NCBI GenBank assembly: GCA_003342895.1
Contig: PTFA01000010.1
Coordinates: forward strand, 8,561,286-8,625,285
DNA from: Casuarius casuarius
Taxonomy: Eukaryota; Chordata; Aves; Casuariiformes; Casuariidae
Length of the DNA stretch: 64,000 nucleotides
Direction: 5' to 3'
A model generated the notes under the pieces. That model did no database searches. It saw only the letters and a list, made by a program, of their open reading frames with translations, and was not told the origin of the DNA. The translations under genes were made by a program, and so were the position numbers. This document shows, piece by piece, positions 1 to 13,200 of the stretch (within the stretch, counting starts at the first letter, position 1; each line of letters opens with the position of its first letter).

Positions 1-3000
1 AAAAAAGTGTCTAGGCTGTGAATCCCAAGCACAAGTGGGCATCTTGTAAAGGGAGAGAGCCCTTACTGACACTATTTTTTGTCTTCCTGCCTGACTTGTT
101 GGCACTTGAGAATCCTGTTCTGTGAGATTAATTTACGTCTCTTAGACACTGTAGAGAGAGACTTGAAGCATCTAAATCAGGTATGAAGACTTCACTCCAG
201 AAGCCAAATCCTAGCTTAGTTACCTTTGTCTTCTTCTCTGTGTTAATGTCTCATTCTTCAGGGCATGTTCTTTTTTCACAGACTTAGTATCTCCAAGGAT
301 GCAAACTTGTTTTCATGTTGTTTCATGCTTCTGCTTGTACTTAATGAGCAATGGATCATCTTTCGCATTTGTTTCAAAAACAATGCCAGTCTTCTTTGGC
401 TCTTACCTATAGAGTTTGACTTTTTAGCTCTAGCACTAGAGATTTCTATTTTCAGCTCTGGAAAATGCATAGCTTACTCTCTATGATCAACCAAGACGAG
501 TGCTAGTGAAACAGCAAGACCTATTCATTCCAATATAATAATATGTATTACTGATCTTATTATAAAGCACAGTGTAGCTGGGGACCAGGGGACAAAAGAA
601 ATAATCTGTACAGATATAGAACAAAAAGACAGTCCTTGCCTTGGTGCAGTTGCAGTGTAATACCATATAAGCACAGCATACAGCCCAACTGATGGGAGAG
701 GTAAGAAAACAATGGAACTGCACTGTCAGCATGCTCTGACTTAATACAGTCACTTAGTCCTAAGTCTGGGTAAAGCACAGGCAACTGACAATCAGCCTAC
801 TAAAAACCCTTGGTTGGAGAAACAGATTTAAGCTTTTCGCAAAAATGGCCATTCAGCAGAGTATTGCTGACCCCTTGCACATAGAGCAGCTCCCGATGAG
901 AGCCAGTCTGTAGAAGTCAGTACTCTCAAAAGGTTGCTTTCAGGAAGAAAATACTTACTAGTACATGACAGAACTGATCCAGTCTATTAAAAACCTCATG
1001 GAATGTGAAGATGGACTTGGAATCCTTGGCAGAGTGACAGGTACAGATGAAAGGCCCATAAAGCAATAGCAGAAATATTCCATCTATTCAGGCTGTGGTG
1101 TCAACACTTTGAGGGAACAGAACTTATCATAACTGACTCCATGGAAAAAATCACTCACCAGTTAGGACCATACTTACCAATACATCAAACATATGAGATT
1201 CCAAAACAGATGCCTAAAGATGGCAATCATACCAGCATGTTGGCGATCACGTGGTATGCCAGCAGGAATGACCACGACAAATATGAGCTCTCTGTTTATC
1301 TCTGGAGTGTGAATGATTACAATTACTTATGATGTCTGGCTATGGGAATGAAAGTGCAACAAGGAAATACAGGTTGGCCTCTTACCAGAGTGGTAAGATA
1401 CTTGTTTTGTATGGTATCTCTTCAGGCTGAAGCTGGGGCAGACTGGAAAAAAAAAAAAAAAAAAAGGCCAGCGCTCAGATTCAAGCACTTAGGACTAGCT
1501 TAGATTCAAGCACTATACAGCTAGGCATAAGAAACTTGAAAAGCCAAATGATGCATTGCTTCATCAGGAACAGAAGATAGAAAAGTGGAAGATGAAAACT
1601 AATGAAATATTGAGGAAACATGCAGGAGGAATACAAAACGAGCACATAACAGTGAAGCTGCTTAGTAGGAAAGAGAAAAGGAGAGATGACTGTGACCTAG
1701 CTAGGACTGAAGCTGCTGCTCTTTACCAATTGGTTAAAATCCTATATGAAAGGATTTAAAAATATAAGGTGAGCCCTTCAAAAGCAAGATGATGCAAATG
1801 CTTTGAAGTGAGGTAGAAAAAAAGTCACAGAAATCTATCCTACCTCAACACCTGCTTTCTTGAGCATCAGCAAAAAAGAACACCTTTAACTCTGAGATTG
1901 ACATTAGTATCATCTCTATGGTCTGGAATTAAAAAGCCGAAGATCAACAAAATAGTGAGAGATCCTTGCACAGAGGGAATGCTAAAAAGCAAACAACCTG
2001 TCTTCTTAAAAAAAAAACCAACAGCCACTCTGAAGAGTTTTATTAGTTGAGGGAAATGTTCCCTCCTGAGTAGTGGAAAAAAGGAGTTGTCAGAAAACTA
2101 AGCAATCTGCAATAACTGGAAATGAGTCACATAACTGTTAAAGAGAAAGATTTTTCTATAGACTAATATCACACAGGGTGAAACAAGTATCTTTATAAAG
2201 ATAAAAAATATACAAAATATGTTTTTAAAAACTAAAAAGATATAAAGTAACTTTTATTTTAAGCTGTTTAAAAAATAAATAGGGTGGTAGACTTCCTCAT
2301 CTATCTTATCAGTTAAAAAACACAACATTATTTAATGTTTCAAGAATATAACAAGGGAGACAGCAAAACTGTCATTACAACCATGCAGCAAGCTGCTCAG
2401 TTATTAATTTCTTGTTTCCTTGTTCATGTCAAACAAAATCAGGGCCCGGCTGTGTTTACCACTCTGACAAATAATGACATATATTTCCTATTTCAGGAAC
2501 TTAATTTAAATAGAAGAGAGAGAGTAGCAGGAAAGGAATGTAGTATCTTTTTGTGCCAAATGAGGAACTGAGACAGTGAGAGACTTGTCCAGAAGGAATC
2601 GGGAAGGTCATAGCAGAATTATGCATCTTATTTGGCCTTTCTAAATCCTAGTGCTGTGCTAGACTTGAAAGATGATCCATTCTGTTATTGTTTTTAAATA
2701 AGATGTCACAGAATCAGGATGCCATGGAATCATGCTGCCGCTCCCTTTCTTCCTCCCTTTGTATATATAAATATATGCACATATATTTTTTCCTGCTGCT
2801 TGTGTGTTCCATAATATTCCTCTCCTGCAGTATTTAGAAGTACATTTATAGCAAGAGGTTACAGTTGGCATGTGCAGTGATCTTGGTCCATTTCAGGGCA
2901 GTATGAGAGGAGGGAGGCGGGGGAATTGGTGCACGTTTGGCTTCCTTTTGCCCAGCAAAATCGAGCGCTTGGCTTTTCTGCTGGTGGCCCTGACACACGC

Positions 3001-3179
3001 AAGAGCTTAAAAATCCCTCCCCAGCAAAGGAGGTGGCAGAGGGTGGGTTAGCCCTAAAGCATAGTTGGGAGCTGACTGTCCCGGGGCAGAGCAAGAGGCT
3101 TAGGCTGCCAGCTGGGAGCTTCAACATTGCCTTTTTAGGGCTTTTCTTCCTTCCTTTCTTTCTTTTTTTTTTTTTCCTC
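1..3179. other. Upstream flank of KLHL42, no gene recognised
   Basis: This stretch is AT-rich, with an A19 run at 1447-1465, a 13-base duplication just after it (1477-1489 and 1502-1514), and a weak MIR-like stretch near 2545-2625. All open frames are under 80 codons outside the GC-rich promoter edge and have no recognisable domains. In mammals MANSC4 lies upstream on the opposite strand. I could not recognise any MANSC4 exon here. Confidence 0.6.
2545..2625 (-). repeat. MIR-like SINE fragment (weak)
   Basis: On the + strand, gaggaactgagacagtgag, then acttgtcc, then aaggtcatag follow the order of the reverse-complemented MIR core (GAGGAAACTGAGGC, GACTTGCC, AAGGTCAC). The match is short and decayed and was judged from memory of the consensus. 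Confidence 0.4.
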
Positions 3180-3600
3180 TCCTTCCCGGGGACGGGGCTG
3201 GAACGAGGCGGCGGCGCCTCCCCTGCCACCCGGCTGCCTCAGGGGCCGGAGCGCCGCGGTTGCCCGCCCGCCCGCCTCTTCCCGGCGCGGCGCTGCGCGG
3301 CTCCGCCCGCGGCCGCGGGCCCGGCCAGAGGAGGAGCCTCCGCCCGGCAGAGACGGGCCCGGGCTGCAGGCAGGGGAGGGGGAGAGCCATGTCCCTGGCG
3401 GAGCGGCGGCAGCAGGAGGAAGCAGAGGGGGAAGGGGATGGGGCCGGCGCGGGGGAGGAGGTGGTGCAGATCCGGCTGGGGGACAAGTGCTACCCGGTGT
3501 GCAAGAGGAAGCTCATCGAGCAGAGCGACTACTTCCGTGCCCTGTACCGCTCGGGCATGCGGGAGGCAGGGCAAGGCCAGGAGGAGCAGCTACTGCGTGG
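3180..3600 (+). promoter_or_regulatory. KLHL42: CpG-island promoter and 5' UTR of KLHL42
   Basis: From about 3180 the sequence changes abruptly from AT-rich, with a T-run at 3165-3176, to very GC-rich DNA with dense CpG dinucleotides, GC-box-like CCGCCC motifs and no TATA box. This continues through the ATG at 3389 into exon 1. It is a typical TATA-less CpG-island promoter. The transcription start cannot be fixed from sequence alone but probably lies between 3190 and 3370. In mammals MANSC4 is divergent from KLHL42, so the island might serve both directions; I see no MANSC4 exon here to support that. Confidence 0.75.
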
Positions 3601-4272
3601 GGGGCTGAGTGCTTTGGGGCTGGAGCTGGTGCTGGACTTCATCAACACCTCCTGCCTGGCCAGGCTGGAGCAGGAGGAGGGGGGCGATGAGGAGCCCCCT
3701 TTGTTGGAGGAGCTAGTGGAGGCCGCTTCTTACCTGCAGGTCATGCCCTTGCTCCGCCTGCTCCTCTCCCAGGTGAGGCTGGGCAATTGCTTGGAGCTGC
3801 ACCGCCTGGCTCAAGTCTACGGTCTCCAGGACCTGCACGATGCGTGTCTAGACTTCATGGCTGCCCATTACCATCAGGTGCTGCGGAGGCCTGATGCTCG
3901 GCCACATCTCCTTCTGCCCCATGCTCTCCAGCAACACTTGAAGGAGAGGCGGATGAAGGGCACTGCCACCCTTGTGGCCATCGGGGACTTCATGGGCACC
4001 TCCTCCCTGGGCCTGCCTCCGGGCTGTCACCCTCAGGTGGAAGCTCCCTGGTCAATGCTGAGGTATGATGAGGAAGCCCAGAGGTGGCTGCCCCTGGCCA
4101 ACAACATGCCCCCTGATCTGGTGAACGTCCGAGGCTATGGGTCGGCGATGCTCGACAACTATCTGTTCATTGTTGGGGGTTACCGGATTACCAGCCAGGA
4201 GATTTCGGCTTCCCATTGTTACAACCCTTGCCTAAACGAATGGAGTCAGCTGGCTTCAATGAACCAGAAGAG
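3389..4272 (+). CDS. KLHL42: KLHL42 coding exon 1 (BTB, BACK, first Kelch repeats)
   Basis: This exon encodes residues 1-294 and two bases of codon 295. It carries the BTB domain that in this family dimerises and contacts CUL3, the BACK-like region, and Kelch repeats 1-2 ending at LASMNQKR. It ends AG|gtaact, with the donor at 4273, leaving phase 2; the Arg codon AG|G is completed by exon 2. Base composition is very GC-rich at the 5' end, unlike exons 2 and 3, because the CpG island extends into it. Residues 8-24 are rich in Glu, Gly and Ala, and residues 94-105 form an acidic loop (EQEEGGDEEP) in the BTB region, where mammalian orthologues also vary. Confidence 0.95.
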
Positions 4273-7200
4273 GTAACTTGTGCTCCCTGAAATACACGTG
4301 TCCATGTATATTGTCAAAATACAACCTGTTGAGTCACACAGTGTTGACCGGACTCAGAGTTACGAGATGTGATTCAGGCCTCTCTCTGTACCGTGAGTCA
4401 CCAGTGTGTGTTGCATCATGTGATGGAAAGGACTGCAGTGCTTGGGTATATATGTTGGCAGTATGCCACTGGATAGGCCTGACAAAGCTAGTCCTTGCCG
4501 ATAGCAGTCATCCAGCAGCACAACACTGCAGCCTCCTTCCTGCTTAGTGACCTGTGCCTGCCACAGGTAGTTGCTCTGGCAAGGCAATATTAAGGAGGAT
4601 GGGGCTCTGTTGCATAAATGCCTGTAAGGCCTTAGCTGTGGGAGAGTGCAAGCTAGACATCAGCTGAGGAGAACCTGACTGTCTTATTGCTCTCTGTTAT
4701 CCATAATCATTCACCTCAGCATGGTGATGGGCTCCCACTTTTAAGTTGTAGCATACAAGGAGGTTTGTGAAGCTAGTCTCTCCAAAAAGCGGCCTTTGCT
4801 GGAAATAGGAATGCATATTAAGATAACAAAGATAGAAAGCAAAGATAAAATTCTCCTTTTAGTTTTTTTCATGGTGCATTTTGACTACAGTACTCTATGT
4901 GACGAGGTTTACTGTTCTTAGAGTGTGCTCTCTGTCAGAGCTAGAGATGGGTGAAAAACTTTAATTGGAGCAATTTTTCATTGGCTTGTAATTTCACAAA
5001 AATCTGAATGTTCTGTAGGCCTGTGTTTCAGTGCAATATTCACCAGAAAAAAAGGAAAAGATTGTGAGAAATTTCTCATTTTATGAGAGTATTTTGATCT
5101 CGTAGACATTCATCATTTTGATCATTTTCTTTTTTTTCCTATATCTTTTTAAATTGTTTGTTTGACATGTATGTTTGTGATAATATTCACAATCACTTGT
5201 TATAGTTTACATTTGAAAGAATAACTGGGAGCAAAGCCTGAGGGCACCCCAAGAACAGATTCCCATTCCTCTGCCCAAGGCAGGATTCACTCTACCTAAA
5301 TCAGCTTATTTCAGGGTAATCAAAATGAAGACTTTTACTTCATTGAAACAAAATGTTTCTGTTTATCCAGCATGGATTTCTTCATTGTTTCCATTTCACA
5401 AAAAGTGTTTAAACTTTGTCTTCTCAATCTGACTCAGAACTAGAACAAATAAGGATGCTGGAATTCACCATAGAATGGAAAATCTCTTTTCCAACCAGTA
5501 AATTTAATGTTCACCAAGCAGCAGAGACCCTAGCCAGTCACTGTGCAAGGCATGTATACTTTATATCTGTGCAGTAAAACTGCAGTCTCTATTCCAGTGA
5601 GCTTGCGACCTAAAACCTCTCAAAACAGGGGTTTGACCTAAAATTGTTTCTTTCCCACTACACCCTTTTTTCACTGCCTGTAGTGTTGTGAGAATTCAAC
5701 TAAAATTATTGCATCTGTAATCAGTTGTTGGAATCGATGAGAAACACAACGTCTCTTTGGTTTGTTGGAAGGGTTTTGAAGAAAAAGTCTGCTGTGAAAT
5801 GAGTATTTAGATTTTTTAAGTACTTTCTTATACACTGTAAATGTCTTTTGGCAGACTAAGTTCTCAGAGCTTGAGCCTATAAGCAACCTTCATTGAGGTG
5901 CCTTTGAGAACGGAGCCATTTTAGTAGGCCTTGAGCTTTCAGTCTTGACTGCATGAGCCTGACTGAGAGCACATTGGCCTTAGTGAAAGTGGCTGAAGGT
6001 GTCAGCCCACACAGTGTCTTCTATGGAAGTAAATATTGGAATACCACATGGATCAATATGGAAGTAAATATTGGAATACCACATGGATCAAATTACAAGA
6101 TCTAGGCATTGGTTTGTATAATGTGCATAGCAAGTGAGATATTATTATAGGTGATCATTCTGCAGCATGGCAAATGAGGACTTGTTAAAAAATGCTTCTA
6201 CAAGGCCCTTTTTTCAACTTTCAACCTGGCTGTTCGAACTTTAGCCCAGCCTTTTTTCCCCACATTTTCCCTTTTTTCTAGGATATACAATCATATCAGA
6301 AATGAAGAAATGGGTATCTTCTCCTTATACTTCTATATACACCTGTACTACCATATCGACTTAATCTTTAAGCTCATCACAGGTGACAGCAAGATACTCC
6401 TTAGCATAGAATTTCACATTAGCAATTTGTTGCACAAGAGTAATCTCCAAAGAGTTATTTTTGGAATAGTCTCTTTTCTTACATTTCATTGTAGTTATTT
6501 CAAATAGTCTCTTTTCTTACATTTCATTGTAGTTATTGCAAGTCAGAAAGAATCCAGAATCTGTCTCTAGACTTGAAGGTAGCAGTAAGTGAGTATGTAG
6601 CTCCCTGAATAATAAGCCAGGAATGTGTTTGTCATGGAAGCTCCGCTGACCCCTTCACAAAACATGTTGGTGACTTTAAGATCTTCCTGGAGTCTCAACT
6701 CTCAAGTTTTTCTTCTTCTTTTTTTTTTCTATTTGAAATAGCCTTTCCACGCTCTTGATGCCAGATTGACCAGTTTAACATTTTGTGGTTAGAATACAAG
6801 AAAGTATGGCCTATGTTTTAGGAGCCAACAGCAGGTAGATTTTTAGAATCAGGGAGTTTACATTCAACAGGAACAGCACTTACACCTGTCAGCTGTAGAT
6901 ATACTGCAGTTGGAGCTGTAGTTTGCTTAGCATTGTATTTTTAGTTTGTTGCGCTGTAGTCAGATAAGTAGGACAGTTGCCTAGTGTGCTGCTTGGGAAA
7001 CAGAGTTGTGCAACACTCTGTCTAAAGAATTTGTGTCATCCCATGTGTGATTCCATGGATCAATTTTTATGTACATTGAGGCAGGATTGTAGTTCCCATT
7101 GAAGTTGGTTTGAATTAAAGTGACATTCTAACAGTATCTAGATTTTGCCCATATGAATGGATGCATTTGCCAGAAGAGAAGGTTGAGGAATTATGGAAAT

Positions 7201-10200
7201 AATTATGTTGAGTTGCTTCTAATATAAGAAGTTCTCTGCACTTAAAAACCTTGTAAATTCTATAATATTTGTATCTTTAATTATTTACATTATTATAATG
7301 TAGAATCCCAGATTGTTGGGGTTCTCTGCGCATGCACAGAAGAAAGATTCTGCTTCTAAGTAGAAGACAAAAGCCATCAGATGGATCCTGAATACTTTGT
7401 AGTCATTCTGATTCATGTTATAGCTGTTAGTTTTCTTTCTAAGTATAGAGGTCTTATTACCATAGTTTCAAATTTGTCCACAATAGGTTACTCCCATATT
7501 TTATTGTTGTGATACTCATGTAAACTTAAGAAAACTTATTATCACTACTTATTATTGGTAGTAATATATTATTCCCCTGTTTATACATACACAAGGTAGA
7601 TAAAACAGTTTGCTCAGGCTCATATAGGATGTTTGCAGCTGATCCTGGAATCTGTCATCTTCTGAGGCTAAATCTGATGCTGGTCACAAATAGTTTCTAG
7701 ATCTCTGATCTTTTCATTTGAAAGGTGCTGCTGTACTGCTGTAATTCGCAGAACTAACTGGACTTTTTTTGAGGAAGAAACTTCATGTAAAAGTTGCCCA
7801 AGGCCACTTGTGGGCTTTGTGGACAGGAAGATAACAAGGAGTTTTGAGGACTGTTCAAGTAATATACTTAAATGCCTTTCTGTAGTTTTATTTGAACTGA
7901 TGCTGTCAGTTAAAATTTACCATTTAAAAATAATGTACTCATAGGATTTCTACTGCATGTGACCATTTCAGCTGTATATTCCATTTTTATTTTCCCTCAG
8001 AACATTCATGATCGGTAAATATTCCAGGCTTGGAAGACCCTTGTAATGCCCTGGCTTGGATTATACACATGCACATGGAACAAGATTTTTGTGAGCAATC
8101 TGTGCCTGAACTGCTGCCACTCTGGGGACTTTTGCAGGAGTATAAGAAGAGATATTCCTAGAGAATGATAGTGGTTTAGGAGAACTTCTCTTTCCCCATC
8201 TTTTTTTTTTTTCACTCATAATTACTCTGTGTTGGGGGAAAAGAGACTTTCCGAAGATTTTCAGATTAGAAATATTTATGTCACATTTATCACAAATGCA
8301 TCATACACTCTGCCAAAGCTAAAGATTAGCTGCAGTGTGCCCTGTAGACTCAAGTAAGGAATGTAAAAGAGTTGTCCGTACAAGAAATGTAAAATGCTTT
8401 TGAATTGCCTTCATAACTGTGTTTTTATGATTCTTTATCTTAGCTGTAAATGCTTTGACTCTAGAAGGAAGAAATCATCACATTTGTGGGGAACTTTGAG
8501 ATTAAAATATGAATTATTGGGCAGGAAGGAACCACAGGGTAGTTAGTCAAACCTTCCTGCTCTCTGGCAGGGTCAAGCCTACCTTGCAAATACATGTCAA
8601 ACTTGTTCTTGAGAACCTCTAGCGGTGTAGATTCCAATCTCCTTCCTTCCATGTAGGTGTTCCCATGCTTAGCTCCCCTTCTGGTCAGAAAGTCCTAATA
8701 TCTAATCTGACTTTTTCTTGTTACAGAATGATATCTGTCAGTGGACAAGAAGAATGCTTGCTGTCTTCTTTGTAACTACTTTTATGATAGTCTCTTACAT
8801 GTATATCATATGGCCATTAATGCAGCCCAGAACAATGTGCTTTTTTTGCAAGATGTTGCATGCTATCTTGTATTAAGTTATGTACTCTGACCCCCAGATC
8901 CTTTGTATTTGTCTATTAGATTTTTCTTCCTTCCTGTGTATATAATGCTTTGCACTTGTCTTTATTGAATTTCACTGTGACAATTCTGAGCTGTTTTCAT
9001 AATTTGTCAAACTTACTCTGAATTAGTGATCACGTCAGACCTCAAATGCATGCCCCTCTTTCGCAAGAAAAGGTTTCAGTGGGTCTGCCTCAGCTGTAGG
9101 GCAGGTTCACCTGAGAGTCTTGGTCATCTACTTGTCCAGACTGTTTGAACTATTTGCAAGACTTTTTTTTTCCGCTAAGCAAAACATTGTTAAAAAAAAA
9201 AAAAAAGTTGTGATTTGAACTATTGTAAAACCCCACAGCTCCTTCTTGCTTGTGTTCCTGGGGTTTCTTTCAGAGGAAATGAGGGGCTTCAGAAGACAGT
9301 TCACACCAGCTCTTGTCCCAGCAAGAAGGGTACACACTAGGCCTGGCATTTGGAAAGCACTTCTGATCCCCCAGGTTTAGGTAACTCATTGATGTGAGTG
9401 GAGTTGTATCACTATTGAATTTGACTAAGTCCAGTTATTTCCAAGCAGCAGTCCATGGAACACTTGCTAGTTGTGGAGAGCTGGCTGGTTGTTCCACGTT
9501 TGCTTTCCGTGTTTCCAGCTGCTATAACACATTAAAAGAGTGTACAAATACACTAAATATTTCCTAATGTCTGTTTTCCATATAAACACCTGCTGTTACT
9601 GACACGGAAGGGACAATGCAGAAGTTTTTCATGATAACATTGAGCAGTTGTCCCAACTATCCATATAAAGTGCACTAATGGCAGCTTATGGCTACCTTTA
9701 AGTAAACTGAACCCTGTAGTTAATCAGGGATGTGTGCACTGAATGTCATCTATTTTAACTAGTGTCGAAAGTGGTTAAATGACTCAACCAAATGATACAA
9801 ATGCATGTGGCCTCTTTCTAGAATAATTGAAGTTGAAATTTGTGCCATACATCTTTAACCATATTGTTTTCCTTGCACTTTCAAGAAGTTATTCCATGAT
9901 ACGAATGCTATCAGGCAAAAATGGTATAAATGACTTACATGCAGATAAAAGAGTAAGAGGCTGCAATTAATGGGTGACTACAGAAGCAAGTGTAAGTTAG
10001 TAGACCGGATTTCTTTTATGTTATTACACTGCATGCTTGTCTTGTGAAGTTGTGTCCTCTGTGGCAGAGCTTTTACCATGCTTAAAAAGTGCCTTGAAGC
10101 TCTTGGAGATAATGAACACTATCTGTGTGCAAATGAACTAACTCTATAAGCCAAAAATCCCGCGCCATCTCCATCATAGCACAGACACAGAGTTACAGAC

Positions 10201-13200
10201 TTTCTAACATATTTTTGGTGTTAAAGGATTATTTAGAAAATGCATGTATTTCTATTTTGCATTTTTGTTCCTCTGCTTATTTATAGATTTTTTTCTTCAC
10301 TATAACTTTTAGAACAGGTACATTGCTTTGAAAATCATAATGTTTTTGCAAGTAATTATTCTCACTTCATACCCACTATTGATTGCCATGTTATTCTGGA
10401 TTCTCTAAAATGGAAAACATAATTACTGCAGAGGGAAGATGAACAGAGTGACCTAATCCTAAATGTCAGCAAAAAAATGAATAAAAAGCAATTAATTCCT
10501 TCAAAGGAGCATTTTAGTTTCCAGAGCTATATCAGGATGACAAGAACAAAATGATTCCATCTGGAAACAAATTCTTTTTCCAAATATATTTAATAAAAAG
10601 AAATTGCAGGGCAGTCTGCTGCTAGGCAAGGTTCATTTTGTCCAGACAAAACCCTGTAAAAGTAGTTAAGCGGTAATTTTTGAATCTTGGATCCATGCAG
10701 AGTGAAATTCACTTTACTGCTTAGCAGGCCAATGCAAGGCTAAAGCATCACTTCAGTTTTACAGGCATAGTGCAGTGCCTCATTTGGCTTTGTGCTTATC
10801 TGTTGCAATGACTTTCATATATTTAGTTAAAATGAGATAGCGCTTGGTAAAATCATGTATGAAAACAGTATGAAAGGAACAGTTCTTACTAGGCAATGAG
10901 CTAGACTTATCCACAGACTATTTACAGCTACAGGAATACTGCTAATACTCATTGACATGTTCATGGATCTCCTTCCCCCTCACTTCCCAGATCCCTTTTG
11001 AGACATTTCTTTGTTTGCTCTGGATTTTTTCTGCCTGTATTATCTTAAAAATACAAGATGTAGGGCTTCTTGTGCTTCAGTAGTTAGAAAATTACCTTTT
11101 GTCATGTGTGAAGTACAACAGCATAATGGAATAGACTAAGGGAGAAAAGAACGGGGCATTGCCTATGAAGCAGAGTGTATTTTGTCCAACTATTGGGGGG
11201 GAACATTCATTTACAAATATGTCTTGCTTCAGTGTGCTGGAGGGTGTATTTAGTAGTTTAAATTAATGCTATGTGAGATACAGGAGTTTCTCTTTTTCTG
11301 TCTTTTGCAGAACATGATTCAATGTGTACCACATTAAATTTCTGTTTATTAGGGTTATTAAAGAGACTTATTATACAGATTAAGACTGGTGCACATTCAT
11401 AGGCATTCATCAAGTCTTGTTTGAAATTCCTGGAATTTTAGCTAAAATAATACTCTTGACTGTGTGTATACATAATACATTTTTATCTACTCTCCTCAAG
11501 GCACTTTACTAAAAGCCTAGTAAAAATGAGACATCCACTGAACACGTTAGTTAACTAAACAGTTTGCAGATCAAACTGTGATAGATTGAAATCCAAAATA
11601 AAATATTAATCAGTCTCAGCATCATTAACTTCCAGAATGTCACCGGTACATTCTGTGGACACTGTCACAAGCAATTACAGTGTATTTTGAACATGCACTG
11701 AACAGTTCGGGTGCTGTAATATGTAAAGCGATGGAATATGTTGAACATGATGATGAATATATTGGTTAGGAAGAACTGTCTTTTCTATATTTTTCTGTAT
11801 ATCTGTTTAACCTATTTCAATACTGCAATCTGTGTCTTTCAGGTCCAATTTTAAGCTTTTGGCTGTAAACGGAAAGCTCTATGCCATCGGTGGTCAATCC
11901 CTTTCCAATGTGGAGTGTTACAACCCAGAACACGACTGGTGGAATTTTGTAGCATCCATGCCAAACCCTCTTGCAGAATTCTCGGCTTGTGAGTGCAAGG
12001 GCAAGATCTATGTTATCGGAGGATACACGACACGAGGTACAAAGCTTCTAAGTTCTTCTTTTGAACTTGATTGCTTCTAAGGTGCAGGTCATTTTCTTTT
12101 CTTTTTCAGGAAGCCTTTTAAATTGATGTAGGAAGCTGTGTAGGTACTCATTGCAATAAGTAAAAATAAATCACTCTTGGAAAATAATTGACAAACTAAA
12201 TCAAAAGTTTGCTCTGTCATACAGGCATCAGATTATTATTTTCAGAGCCTAATGCTAGGGTTTCCAGTCATGGCTGACAAGTATATAGACCTTAAATATT
12301 TAGGCAGTTGTTTATCATCTGACTGATTAGTATGTGGATCTGGGGTGCTGTTCTTCTGAGGGAAATGAGCCTTCTGGAGTACTCTGGCATGCGGTTTAGC
12401 CTTCCTCTTTTTAAATTTTGGTCATAAAATAGAAATAGAGGTCTCAACACATACAGTTTTGTTTACCTTTTTAAATACCTGTTTTAGAATGACAGAAGAA
12501 AAGATATTAAGAAAATATCTGCCTCCATTAGTATTTCTCATATATTAATGTATGTCATAACCCTTTCACTCTAGCATTTCAATGCTTCACAGGCAAATTG
12601 AAGCTATAGATAAGATTTTCAGTATTGAAATAGCTTAATGGAATGAGAGCTTAATCAGGAACTAACATTTTTAATTTACTACTTTTTTGCACACTGTCTT
12701 CTGAGGGAGCCATACAGTAGGAATGACCTGAAGTTGCACTCCCTCCTGGCAGTTTTTCCTTTATCCAGTGGAAAAGCAAGCCATTTGAGAAGAGTTCACA
12801 TTTGTTCATTCCTTAAATACATAATGCCATTCTTTAGGTGGAATACCAATTTTTCAGAGGACTAGAGGTCTTTTTTTTTTTCATGTCGAATGTTTAGTAT
12901 TTATCAGGTTTTCCTAAACTAAAGTTCCTGTGTCTAAGTCTTTACGCACTTCATTTGACCACAATCGTTTGAAAAATTTGGTGTTTTCCAAGTGAAGGGT
13001 AAAATTAGAAGAGAAATCATTCATGATTCAGCTTTTGCAGCGAGTATTGCAAACAAAGCTGAACCGACATTAGAGCAAGCTGTCCTTTTCAGTGTCAGAG
13101 TCTGTAGAGATGCATTTTGACCCCTCGTGGTTCTTGTGGTAACGATAACCTTCAATGGCATTTCGTCCAGCCTGTTCTGACCCAGAACCCGATGACCTCC

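Larger units (their letters stand above)
4273..11842 (+). other. KLHL42: KLHL42 intron 1
   Basis: The intron is 7570 bases with GT at 4273-4274 and AG at 11841-11842. It is AT-rich. It contains a decayed CR1 LINE fragment (about 8504-9040), a MIR-like fragment (about 7535-7690) and two recent tandem duplications (6022-6091 and 6465-6540), which are listed separately. Open frames inside it are short, without recognisable domains, and look like chance. Confidence 0.9.

Noticed and set aside
1447..1465. A19 run as a possible retroposed gene tail
   Set aside because: No upstream polyadenylation signal, target-site duplication or recognisable parent sequence.
3260..3388. In-frame upstream ATG giving a 43-residue N-terminal extension of KLHL42
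   Set aside because: The extension is Pro/Gly/Arg-rich CpG-island translation with no family counterpart; the ATG at 3389 gives a normal-length protein.
3033..3608. 191-codon + frame and several minus-strand frames over the promoter and exon 1
   Set aside because: These are shadow frames in GC-rich DNA, where stop codons are rare; peptides are low-complexity Pro/Arg/Ala.
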